DNA of 11,181 bases from JBPOHE01 sp052035915 (GTDB taxonomy: Bacteria > Pseudomonadota > Gammaproteobacteria > Chromatiales > Chromatiaceae), in NCBI GenBank assembly GCA_052035915.1, contig JBPOHE010000104.1, positions 1-11,181 on the forward strand, given 5' to 3'. Below, one piece after another: positions 6,270-11,181 of this stretch (position 1 is the first letter of the stretch; each line of letters begins with the position of its first letter). The position numbers and the translations under genes are program-made. The notes beneath the pieces were generated by a model, which was given only the letters and a program-made list of their open reading frames with translations, made no database searches and was not told the origin of the DNA.

Positions 6270-6833
6270 ATGTGGCGCAGTACATTGGAGACCTGGGGTA
6301 GCCTGAGCAAACTCCTGCACTGGGGAATGGCTACCCTGATCCTGACTCTCTTTGGGCTTGGTTGGACCGGGGTCCTCTTACCCACATCCCCCATCAAGTT
6401 GGAGGTTTTTTTCTGGCACAAGTCCCTGGGTGTCCTGGCCCTGGGGCTGGTCCTGATCCGGATAGCCTGGCGGATCTCGGAGCCTACCCCCCGACTGCCG
6501 CCCATGCCGAAGTGGCAGCGGATGGCGGCCCGGGTAGTGGAGGGTTGTCTCTATTTACTTATGTTGGCCGTGCCCCTGAGTGGCTGGGCGATCCAATCCG
6601 CGAGTAATTTCCCCTTCAAGTTGTTCGGTCTCTTTTCCCTGCCGACCATCATCGAACCCGGGAAGGCCGCCAAGGTGCTGGCCGGGCAGATCCACCTGAC
6701 CTTGTTCTGGATCTTTGCCGTTCTTCTGGTGTTACATATCGGCGCCGCCCTGCGACACCATTTCCTGCTGCGGGACCAGGTGTTGCGGCGGATGTGGCCG
6801 GATTCGCCGAGACGTCCGGCTGCGAATGGATAG
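6270..6833 (+). CDS. Cytochrome b561 family membrane protein
   Basis: This is a di-heme b-type cytochrome of the bacterial cytochrome b561 (CybB/YceJ) family, thought to move electrons between quinol and periplasmic partners. The 187-residue protein has four hydrophobic segments at about 18-38, 50-68, 91-108 and 140-160. Candidate heme-ligand histidines are H17 (KLLHWGM), H50 (FFWHKSLG), H142 (GQIHLTL) and H156 (LLVLHIGAALRHH), one near each helix, as in the family. A basic tail (RRMWPDSPRRP) ends it. ATG 6270 follows GGAG at 6260-6263, and the gene is 9 bases after the YceI gene, so they are probably one operon. Nothing is missing compared with the family. Confidence 0.93.
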   Translation: MWRSTLETWGSLSKLLHWGMATLILTLFGLGWTGVLLPTSPIKLEVFFWHKSLGVLALGLVLIRIAWRISEPTPRLPPMPKWQRMAARVVEGCLYLLMLAVPLSGWAIQSASNFPFKLFGLFSLPTIIEPGKAAKVLAGQIHLTLFWIFAVLLVLHIGAALRHHFLLRDQVLRRMWPDSPRRPAANG

Positions 6834-6889
6834 TTGGGCGGAAAGTATTTCTGAGGCTTCCGGGCCGGGGCGCTTGGGATCGATTTTAC

Positions 6890-6906
6890 GTTCTCTTTAG
6901 GAGAAC
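6890..6906. promoter_or_regulatory. Operator-like palindrome, site 1
   Basis: GTTCTC-TTTAG-GAGAAC is a perfect 6+6 inverted repeat with a 5-base spacer, in the AT-rich spacer between the cytochrome b561 gene and the HopJ-family gene. It has the same architecture as site 2 (6931-6947). Centres are 41 bp apart, about four helical turns, so two dimers would sit on the same DNA face. No T-run follows, so a terminator is less likely. Confidence 0.5.
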
Positions 6907-6930
6907 AATATCTCTGAAAAATAACTGATT

Positions 6931-6947
6931 GTTCTTGAAATAAGAAC
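6931..6947. promoter_or_regulatory. Operator-like palindrome, site 2
   Basis: GTTCTT-GAAAT-AAGAAC is a perfect 6+6 inverted repeat with a 5-base spacer. It shares the outer GTTCT/AGAAC half-sites of site 1 while its inner pair and spacer differ, which is what a binding-site pair for one dimeric regulator would show. The regulator is unknown. Confidence 0.5.
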
Positions 6948-6959
6948 GGAAATGGCTCT

Positions 6960-6978
6960 TTCCGGCCCATGCCCGGAA
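6960..6978. promoter_or_regulatory. Third inverted repeat in the pre-hopJ spacer
   Basis: TTCCGG (6960-6965) and CCGGAA (6973-6978) form a perfect 6-bp inverted repeat around CCCATGC. Its sequence differs from sites 1 and 2. It may be a hairpin in an mRNA leader or an unrelated protein site. Confidence 0.25.
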
Positions 6979-7025
6979 TCGCTATCAGGAAGGGTGGCCT
7001 TCAAAACCCGGACTACACTAAAACT

Positions 7026-7082
7026 ATGACACCCAAAGTAATCAGATCCTCTCGGGAACGCATTCCGGTGAGTCTCCCATGA
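7026..7082 (+). other. Possible 18-codon ORF overlapping the HopJ-family start
   Basis: ATG 7026 opens a frame MTPKVIRSSRERIPVSLP that ends at TGA 7080-7082, overlapping ATG 7079 as ATGA. The overlap would suit a leader peptide coupled to the next gene. No ribosome binding site is visible before ATG 7026, so I regard it as doubtful. Confidence 0.15.
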
Positions 7083-7486
7083 GCCGACTGGAAACCTTTA
7101 TCGCCGAGGCCCGCGCCGGGCGCGTTGATTATGAAGAGACGATCTCCGTGATCAAGGCGCTGTTTCGCGTCGTTCCATGCTCATTCCGGGTTGGCAAAGG
7201 GCCTTTCATGGTCACCAACCCGGCGGGAACCCATGTCGGCTCCCTTTCCATATTGGCTTTGGGGCGGCTCTTGGGGCTGGACAAGACGACCACCCTGCAA
7301 CTCTTCGGGCGCCACTATCGTGAGGTATTGGCGAACCCTCATGGCGAGGGTCACGCCAATATCCGCCAATTCATGCTCCATGGCTGGGATGGAGTGGAGA
7401 TCCTGGGTGATCCCCTGCAGGCGATGGACCTGGAGATGATTGCCGCGGCCAGAAACGAGCTGGCGCTCTTGCCTTATACCCTTTGA
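7079..7486 (+). CDS. HopJ type III effector family protein
   Basis: The 135-residue product matches the HopJ family, named from a Pseudomonas syringae secreted effector but widespread in bacteria without such secretion. Visible family landmarks are the helical start with VDYEETISVIKALF (17-30), FRVG (36-39) and NPAGTHVGSLSILALGRLLG (47-66), then the strongest block: LQLFGRHYREVLANPHGEGH (73-92), NIRQFMLHGWDGVEI (94-108) and DPLQ (111-114). The biochemical role is unknown. It probably acts in the cytoplasm, since no signal peptide is seen. ATG 7079 follows GGTGAG at 7067-7072. It stands alone behind a 245-base spacer with operator-like palindromes. Its stop lies one base from the stop of the opposing gene, leaving no room for a terminator between them. 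The C-terminal 20 residues extend past the usual core. Confidence 0.85.
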   Translation: MSRLETFIAEARAGRVDYEETISVIKALFRVVPCSFRVGKGPFMVTNPAGTHVGSLSILALGRLLGLDKTTTLQLFGRHYREVLANPHGEGHANIRQFMLHGWDGVEILGDPLQAMDLEMIAAARNELALLPYTL

Positions 7487-7487
7487 C

Positions 7488-8042
7488 TCAGACGAGCAGA
7501 TCCCGGATGGCCCCCATGACTTGGCGGGCGATCTCGGGACCATCTTTATCCATGACCTGATCGATCACCCATCGGTTCTCCCCCTCATCGCCCATGAGGC
7601 CCTGGATACAGAAGCCCAGATGGCGCAGAAAGGGATAGCTCGGGCCGTCTTCGGTGAAACCGAACTCGGCATACTCCCCAGCCCGTTGGTTGAGTTTGGC
7701 GATAAAGCCTCGGCCGTACTCCCCCGGTCCAAAGAGATCAAAGCCATTGTCCTGAACATGCTCGACCAATCGCCGCGCCAGATTGACCAGGAGTTCGCGC
7801 CTGGCCTCCCCATCCAGCATCATGTAGGCCATGCGATCCAGGATCTGGCACTGAAAACAGAGATATTCCTCGATCACACCGAAACGTTGCTGATCGTCCC
7901 GGTAGACAAAATCCTGACCATGGAGATTGATGGCCTTGTCTTTGCCGATCTTCCAGAAGATGAAGGCGAGGGCGCTGACGATATCCCGCAGCGATCGTTC
8001 AGCCGCCTCATTGTGCCAATGACTCTTGATTCTTGGCGCCAA
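7488..8042 (-). CDS. Conserved-looking hypothetical protein, TTG start
   Basis: I do not recognise this 184-residue protein. It reads as a soluble, mostly helical protein: SLRDIVSALAFIFWKIGKDK (17-36), then VIEEYLCFQCQILDRMAYMM (56-75) with a CxxC at 62-65, RRELLVNLARRLVEHVQDNG (81-100), a Gly-rich turn, and a C-terminal helix ending IRDLLV. No signal peptide or long membrane helix is evident, although residues 21-31 are hydrophobic. The start is TTG at 8042 because GGGAG (plus-strand 8052-8056) lies 9 bases upstream and no in-frame ATG is near. It is divergent from the gene at 8182 and convergent with the HopJ gene at a one-base gap. The plus strand is also open here, in register, but lacks a good start. 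Confidence 0.7.
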   Translation of the reverse strand: MAPRIKSHWHNEAAERSLRDIVSALAFIFWKIGKDKAINLHGQDFVYRDDQQRFGVIEEYLCFQCQILDRMAYMMLDGEARRELLVNLARRLVEHVQDNGFDLFGPGEYGRGFIAKLNQRAGEYAEFGFTEDGPSYPFLRHLGFCIQGLMGDEGENRWVIDQVMDKDGPEIARQVMGAIRDLLV

Positions 8043-8114
8043 TATCGAAGTCTCCCAAACACTTGCCTGGACTCGGAGGCCTTTTCCCGCTTCAAAACCT
8101 CGAATAAATCATGG

Positions 8115-8152
8115 TTGACCGGGTGGTCCGAGTATAAAAGTATAGAATTCTA
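8115..8152. promoter_or_regulatory. Divergent promoter region between the two unknown genes
   Basis: The 139-base gap has an AT-rich core. On the plus strand there is TTGACC (8115-8120) and TATA-like hexamers at 8133-8138 and 8141-8146, but spacing is not ideal (12 or 20 bases). On the minus strand two TATACT -10-like boxes are seen (8139-8144 and 8131-8136), without good -35 boxes. A perfect 10-bp palindrome TAGAATTCTA (8143-8152) overlaps them and could be an operator. Exact start sites cannot be assigned by eye. Confidence 0.35.
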
Positions 8153-8181
8153 CTAGGATATGTCGTTCCGGGAACAGATGC

Positions 8182-9243
8182 ATGAATACAGCCACCCCCA
8201 CCACCGCCTCCTACGCCGCGCTCAAAGCCTGCGTACAGTTCAATTGTGACGTGGCGGATGCCCGCCATGGGACCGACTACAGCCTCTGTACCTATCTCAT
8301 GAAGATGCGGGAGTATTATCGCTGGGAAAAGGGCCTGCCCTTCGGCGCCCACTTACCCAAGGAGGATCTCGGCTACTGGCTGTCTTCCCGGGAACGACAT
8401 TGGCAGGCCCTGGAGGAAGAGGAGTTTCGTCCCCTCGACATCGACGGGGTCGATTACGATCCCTATGCCACGGAAGCCATCAACCAGGCCTTGCTCGACT
8501 CGGGCTTGGTCTACAGCGGCGGGTTGGGTCAGCAGGGAAAACCCCATTTTTTCCTGGGCACACTGGACCGATACCAACGTTCCCAGGAGATGACCATCAT
8601 GATCGCCGGACGCGAGCTGGCGCGGGATCTGGGATCGCCACCCGCCATGGCCCTGGGGAATCTGGTGCTGGTGCGTCGTGAATCCCTGCGACGGATGCTC
8701 TGGGAGCGCCTGGAAACCTGGCGCTGGAATCGCCCCGAGAACGCCCTGGCGCGGGCCTTCGCCGGTTATGACTTTGAAGGCGACCTGGAGCAGGCGCTGG
8801 ACCGCATGACCGAGGACGAGTTGGATCTGGTCCTCTGGCACGAGATCGGAGAACAACGCGCCGGTCAGCAGCTCGGGGACGACTGGAACCAGATGCTGCT
8901 CAGCCTGAGCGGCACCCCGGCGGAACTCATGGCCAGGGCGGTCAGAGATCATCTGGCCGACAGTCTCACCACCCTTCCCGCGCTGGTCAGGACCGCTCGC
9001 GCCTCGTCCATCCATTTTTTCATCGGCAATCTCGGCCACATGCGCCGCGAGATCTTTCCCAGTCTGCAACTGGCCTATCGGGACTGGCTGCAAGCGGCGG
9101 ATGCTTCAGTATTCAACCCCTTGATCGAACGCGCCAGGGAACATTGGGCCTCCCTGGCCCATGATTTGTTGCAGGCCTATCTCCGTTCAGCCGAGATGAG
9201 CCCGCAAAGAGTCAAGGAACTGGTGGAACAGTCCCATCTTTAG
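8182..9243 (+). CDS. Uncharacterised protein, possibly Sfum_1244-like family
   Basis: This 353-residue soluble protein has no known function. From memory only, its N-terminal part resembles the uncharacterised family named Sfum_1244, and I could not check this. Striking conserved-looking blocks are CVQFNCDVADARHGTDYSLC (17-36, cysteines 17, 22, 36), YLMKMREYYRWEKGLPFG (38-55), DYDPYATEAIN (91-101), YSGGLGQQGKPHFFLG (111-126), LWHEIGEQRAG (218-228) and SIHFFIGNLGHMRREIFPSL (276-294). Histidines at 122, 220, 278 and 286 with E221 could be a metal or active site, which is speculation. No signal peptide or membrane helix is seen. ATG 8182 has GGGAA at 8170-8174. Its TAG stop sits on the edge of the 156-bp inverted-repeat element. 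A divergent unknown gene lies upstream. Confidence 0.85.
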   Translation: MNTATPTTASYAALKACVQFNCDVADARHGTDYSLCTYLMKMREYYRWEKGLPFGAHLPKEDLGYWLSSRERHWQALEEEEFRPLDIDGVDYDPYATEAINQALLDSGLVYSGGLGQQGKPHFFLGTLDRYQRSQEMTIMIAGRELARDLGSPPAMALGNLVLVRRESLRRMLWERLETWRWNRPENALARAFAGYDFEGDLEQALDRMTEDELDLVLWHEIGEQRAGQQLGDDWNQMLLSLSGTPAELMARAVRDHLADSLTTLPALVRTARASSIHFFIGNLGHMRREIFPSLQLAYRDWLQAADASVFNPLIERAREHWASLAHDLLQAYLRSAEMSPQRVKELVEQSHL

Positions 9244-9398
9244 GCGATTGCCGGAAAAAGATATACCTGAATGCGCCGGCGGTTCGTTCGCCTTCCAGGC
9301 GCGCCAGCCGGCGCAGAGCGCGCTCTGTAACGGCTGGCGTAACGCCGAAGGCGGACGAACAGACCAGCAGGCTGGTATCTCTTTTGACAGAAATCGCC
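9243..9398. repeat. 156-bp symmetrical imperfect inverted-repeat element (MITE-like)
   Basis: The segment folds on itself over its full length. The ends are GGCGATT (9243-9249) and AATCGCC (9392-9398), the inner parts pair as AAAAG...ATACC with GGTAT...CTTTT, GTTCGTTCGCCTTC with GAAGGCGGACGAAC, and CGCCAGCCG with CGGCTGGCG. The centre is a perfect 14-bp palindrome CAGAGCGCGCTCTG (9314-9327). The midpoint of the ends and of the central palindrome is the same, 9320.5. By hand about 70 percent of each 78-base arm pairs. TTA flanks both ends (9240-9242 and 9399-9401), which could be a 3-bp target duplication. There is no transposase. It may be a non-autonomous element or a large REP-like hairpin, and it would also act as a strong two-way transcription barrier between the converging genes. 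Confidence 0.65.
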
Positions 9399-9430
9399 TT
9401 AGCACCAGTAAAGAGTGGTGACCTGAGCGT

Positions 9431-9559
9431 TCACTGCCCCGGCCGCTCCCGGGCCAGTCGCCCCAGGTTGTCCAAGGCGGCGCGGGCCAGTTCGCTCGCC
9501 CCCCGGACACGGTCGTTGGCGATCTCATCGACCAAGTCGGTGCTGGCTTGGTCATCCAT
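9431..9559 (-). pseudogene. Truncated start of an eIF-2B-family gene
   Basis: A 42-codon frame starts at ATG 9557-9559, overlapping the Nudix stop by one base (TGATG), and ends at TGA 9431-9433. Its sequence, with LVDEIANDRVRGASELARAA (9-28) followed by LDNLGRLARE, resembles the first helix segment of eIF-2B alpha/beta/delta-like proteins (relatives of ribose-1,5-bisphosphate and methylthioribose-1-phosphate isomerases). In these the pattern I..D...GA.ELA..A is typical. A Nudix gene next to or fused with such a gene is known in some prokaryotes. A whole protein has well over 200 residues, so most of it is missing. No continuation of the family is seen in any frame beyond the stop, and the inverted-repeat element begins 32 bases further on. 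Alternatively it is an intact small coupled protein. Confidence 0.55.
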
Positions 9560-9984
9560 CAAGGGGTCGATACCCGCTGGAGGGCCTGCTCCAGGGCCGG
9601 GACACAGGGGAAGTCCCGCAACTCATCCGGCGACACCCAACGCATCTCGCTATGTTCCCAATCGAGCTGAATGGCCTCGGGCGACTCGACCTCGAACAGG
9701 AAGGGGTGTACCAGCCAACACCACCCGAGTTCCGGGGCCGGCACCTCCAGGGGCGCGCCCCTGGCGATCAGCCTTGTCTGCTCGGCGGCCAAGCCGGTTT
9801 CTTCCCAGATCTCCCGCCGCGCCTGGATAAGGGGGTCCTTGGCTTCGAGATAACCGCTGATGGCCGCCCAGCGCCCTTGGTAACTGCCGACCCTGGCGCT
9901 ACGCCGTACCAGCAAGATCCGCCCCTGGTGCCGCAGGAAGGCGGTCACCACGGGACGGTGCGGCAGGTCGGCGGTGGTCGTCAT
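9559..9984 (-). CDS. Nudix hydrolase
   Basis: This is a predicted pyrophosphohydrolase of nucleoside-diphosphate-linked compounds, 141 residues. The core begins at RPVVTAFLRHQGRILLVRRS (10-29). The Nudix helix is GYLEAKDPLIQARREIWEET (44-63), ending G64-L65, with the metal-binding REIWEE (57-62: E58, E61, E62). The stretch from G44 to R57-E58 is one residue shorter than the standard GX5EX7RE pattern, with Asp at the position of the first Glu. The C-terminal half has WCWLVHPFLFEVE (88-100) and LDWEHSEMRWVSPDEL (107-122), a pattern I associate with Nudix proteins linked to eIF-2B-like partners. ATG 9982-9984 overlaps the slipin stop as ATGA, and its own stop overlaps the next start, so it is translationally coupled on both sides. 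The substrate is unknown. Confidence 0.9.
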   Translation of the reverse strand: MTTTADLPHRPVVTAFLRHQGRILLVRRSARVGSYQGRWAAISGYLEAKDPLIQARREIWEETGLAAEQTRLIARGAPLEVPAPELGWCWLVHPFLFEVESPEAIQLDWEHSEMRWVSPDELRDFPCVPALEQALQRVSTP

Positions 9985-10742
9985 GCCGCGGGAGGGCGTC
10001 GCTCAGCCAGCAGGGGCTGGATGAGGTCGATGGGGAGAGGGAAGACGATGGTGGAACCCCGATCCGTGGCGATCTCGGTGAGGGTCTGCAAATACCGCAA
10101 CTGCATGGCCTGGGGCTGGCCCGCCAGAACCCGTGCGGCATCGGTGAGTTTCTCGGCGGCCTGTAACTCGCCTTCGGCATGGATCACCTTGGCGCGTCGG
10201 GTCCGTTCGGCCTCCGCCTGTTTGGCGATGGCGCGGATCATGCTCTCGTCCAGATCGACGTGCTTGATCTCCACATTGGCGACCTTGATGCCCCAGGCAT
10301 CGGTCTGGAGATCGAGGATGGTCTGGATGTCCGAGTTCAGCCGCTCCCGCTCGGCCAACATCTCGTCCAATTCGTGTTGACCTAGCACGGATCTCAGGGT
10401 GGTCTGGGCAAGCTGACTGGTGGCCATGAAGAAGTCCGCTACCTGGATAATGGCCTTCTCCGGATCGATGACGCGAAAGTAAATGACCGCGTTCACCTTC
10501 ACCGAAACATTGTCCCGGGAGATGACATCCTGGGGCGGGACATCCATGACCACGGTGCGCAGGTCCACCTTGACCATCTGCTGAATGATGGGGATCAGGA
10601 TCACCAGCCCCGGGCCCTTGACCTTCCAGAAGCGCCCGAGCAGGAAGATAACGCCGCGCTCGTACTCCCGCAGGATGCGGAAGGCCGAGAACAGCAGCAG
10701 CAGGAAGGCAAAAGCGAAAAACAACAAGACTGTAGTCATCAT
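9981..10742 (-). CDS. Slipin/stomatin family membrane protein (SPFH domain)
   Basis: This prokaryotic stomatin-like protein, 253 residues, probably forms oligomeric rings on the membrane and organises membrane protein quality control with its NfeD partner. An N-terminal membrane helix (about 3-22, TTVLLFFAFAFLLLLFSAF) is followed by the SPFH domain: REYERGVIFLLGRFWKVKGP (25-44), LIPIIQQMVKVDLRT (49-63), VPPQDVISRDNVSVKVNAVI (68-87) and LRSVLGQHELDEMLAERERL (116-135). Then come a coiled-coil stretch rich in Ala and Glu (170-205) and a C-terminal segment with GSTIVFPLPIDL. ATG 10740-10742 overlaps the nfeD TGA (10739-10741) as ATGA. A second ATG directly follows (10737-10739) and may serve instead. 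Pairing with nfeD is the well-known context of this family. Confidence 0.93.
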   Translation of the reverse strand: MMTTVLLFFAFAFLLLLFSAFRILREYERGVIFLLGRFWKVKGPGLVILIPIIQQMVKVDLRTVVMDVPPQDVISRDNVSVKVNAVIYFRVIDPEKAIIQVADFFMATSQLAQTTLRSVLGQHELDEMLAERERLNSDIQTILDLQTDAWGIKVANVEIKHVDLDESMIRAIAKQAEAERTRRAKVIHAEGELQAAEKLTDAARVLAGQPQAMQLRYLQTLTEIATDRGSTIVFPLPIDLIQPLLAERRPPAA

Positions 10743-11083
10743 GGCGCCACCTCTTTTTCATTCTCCGGCGAGACCCAGAGCGTCAAACCATCCACCCGAT
10801 CGACCCTGACCCGCTGCCCGACTCGCAAGGGAGCCACCGGACTGCGGGCCCGCCAGAGTTCACTGTGGACCCGAATCCGCGCCCCGTCGTCGCGGATCTG
10901 CACCACCTCGCCGAGACTCCCTTGGAGCTGTTCCCGGCCGCTGACGACGGGCCGCTGTCTGGCCTTCATCGCCAGGCCCAGCGCCGTGAAGAGCACCAGG
11001 GCGGTGAAGGCGGCCGCGCCGATGATCAGCGGTAAAGCGATACCGTACCCAGGGATCTCCGGATCGAAGAGGATGATGGAGCC
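10739..11083 (-). CDS. NfeD family protein, C-terminal part only
   Basis: NfeD proteins are membrane-bound partners of stomatins, and long forms carry an N-terminal serine protease domain. Only the C-terminal end is present: the last part of the membrane region (GSIILFDPEIPGYGIALPLI, then AAFTALVLFTALGLAMKAR) and the soluble OB-fold domain (GREQLQGSLGEVVQIRDDGA ... VGQRVRVDRVDGLTLWV), ending EKEVAP. The minus-strand frame is open to 11176, but the added first ~30 residues are basic and unlike NfeD, and they fall where the plus strand reads as another gene. I therefore place the break near 11083 and treat the gene as cut by the junction there. The stop overlaps the slipin start by 4 bases. Confidence 0.85.
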   Translation of the reverse strand, partial: GSIILFDPEIPGYGIALPLIIGAAAFTALVLFTALGLAMKARQRPVVSGREQLQGSLGEVVQIRDDGARIRVHSELWRARSPVAPLRVGQRVRVDRVDGLTLWVSPENEKEVAP

Positions 11084-11084
11084 G

Positions 11085-11181
11085 ATGATCCAGCGCGCCA
11101 AGGAGCGCGGCTTCGACTTCCCGTACCTGCGCGACGACTCGCAGAGCGTCGCCCGCGCGCTCGGCGCCCGCTTCACCCCCG
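11085..11181 (+). CDS. Fragment of a thioredoxin-like peroxiredoxin (partial, foreign-looking)
   Basis: On the plus strand the last 97 bases read MIQRAKERGFDFPYLRDDSQ followed by SVARALGARFTP, open to the edge. This matches the middle of AhpC/TSA-type thioredoxin-like proteins, where a segment of the form A...GF.FPYL.D.(T/S)Q.VA.A.GA..TP precedes the FxFD strand. All 32 full codons end in G or C, unlike the mixed third bases of the neighbouring genes. No start can be assigned, since the true upstream part is absent and the ATG at 11085 is not necessarily its start. It overlaps the end of NfeD homology, so the junction is somewhere around 11075-11100. It could be an assembly or library chimera, or a true breakpoint. 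Confidence 0.6.
   Translation, partial: MIQRAKERGFDFPYLRDDSQSVARALGARFTP

Noticed and set aside
7440..8156. Plus-strand ORF of 238 codons opposite the 184-codon minus gene
   Set aside because: The triplets are in register with the minus gene, so it stays open where that gene avoids TTA, CTA and TCA codons. It starts inside the HopJ gene without a ribosome binding site. The minus frame has a good TTG start with GGGAG. I am not certain which is real, but the minus reading looks more like a protein.
8353..9093. Minus-strand ORF of 246 codons opposite the 353-codon gene
   Set aside because: No sensible motifs. The plus frame has clear conserved-looking blocks and a ribosome binding site.
9240..9401. 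Reading the inverted repeat as a CRISPR repeat or a simple terminator
   Set aside because: There is a single palindromic unit without repeated spacers, and the stem is far longer than an intrinsic terminator with no T-run at the end of the main stem.
9187..9555. Minus-strand ORF of 122 codons after the Nudix gene
   Set aside because: It uses a second ATG in a different frame, runs through the inverted repeat into the 3' end of the opposing gene, and is rich in Pro, Trp and Ser. The 42-codon frame with the TGATG overlap is the better reading.
9652..10380. Plus-strand ORF of 242 codons
   Set aside because: Antisense to the Nudix and slipin genes, with no recognisable domain.

Overview
This window looks like part of a gammaproteobacterial chromosome or contig of moderately high GC. 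The first half carries the conserved translation block infC-rpmI-rplT-pheS-pheT-ihfA followed by a short MerR-type gene. That order is characteristic of Gammaproteobacteria, and the proteins read as close relatives of the Escherichia coli and Pseudomonas ones. The genus cannot be fixed from sequence alone. The accessory gene content would suit an environmental, perhaps sulfur-oxidising, lineage, but that is inference.

Layout. 53-1180: translation initiation factor IF3 (apparently starting at ATC) and ribosomal proteins L35 and L20. 1181-1293: a leader with a strong intrinsic terminator in front of pheS. 1294-5447: both phenylalanyl-tRNA synthetase subunits, IHF-alpha and the MerR-like regulator, tightly packed. 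5448-5660: a gene-free spacer with several stem-loops and a promoter candidate. 5661-6833: a YceI-like periplasmic protein and a cytochrome b561, a known pair. 6834-7078: an AT-rich spacer with two matching operator-like palindromes. 7079-7486: a HopJ-family protein. 7488-8042 (minus) and 8182-9243 (plus): two divergent uncharacterised genes. 9243-9398: a symmetrical imperfect inverted-repeat element.

From 9431 to the right edge all bacterial genes of the main genome lie on the minus strand and read nfeD (partial), stomatin/slipin, Nudix hydrolase, then a 42-codon remnant that looks like the start of an eIF-2B-family gene. All three joints overlap by 1 to 4 bases, so they form one translationally coupled operon. 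The last gene appears cut short close to the inverted-repeat element.

The last ~100 bases (about 11080-11181) do not fit the rest. NfeD homology stops there and the plus strand reads as a fragment of a thioredoxin-like peroxiredoxin in which every codon ends in G or C. This may be an assembly or library chimera, or a real rearrangement breakpoint.

I found no rRNA, tRNA, CRISPR array or intact transposase gene. The most notable items are the 156-bp inverted-repeat element, the truncated eIF-2B-like gene beside it, the twin operator-like palindromes, the leader terminator before pheS, and the abrupt change at the right edge.
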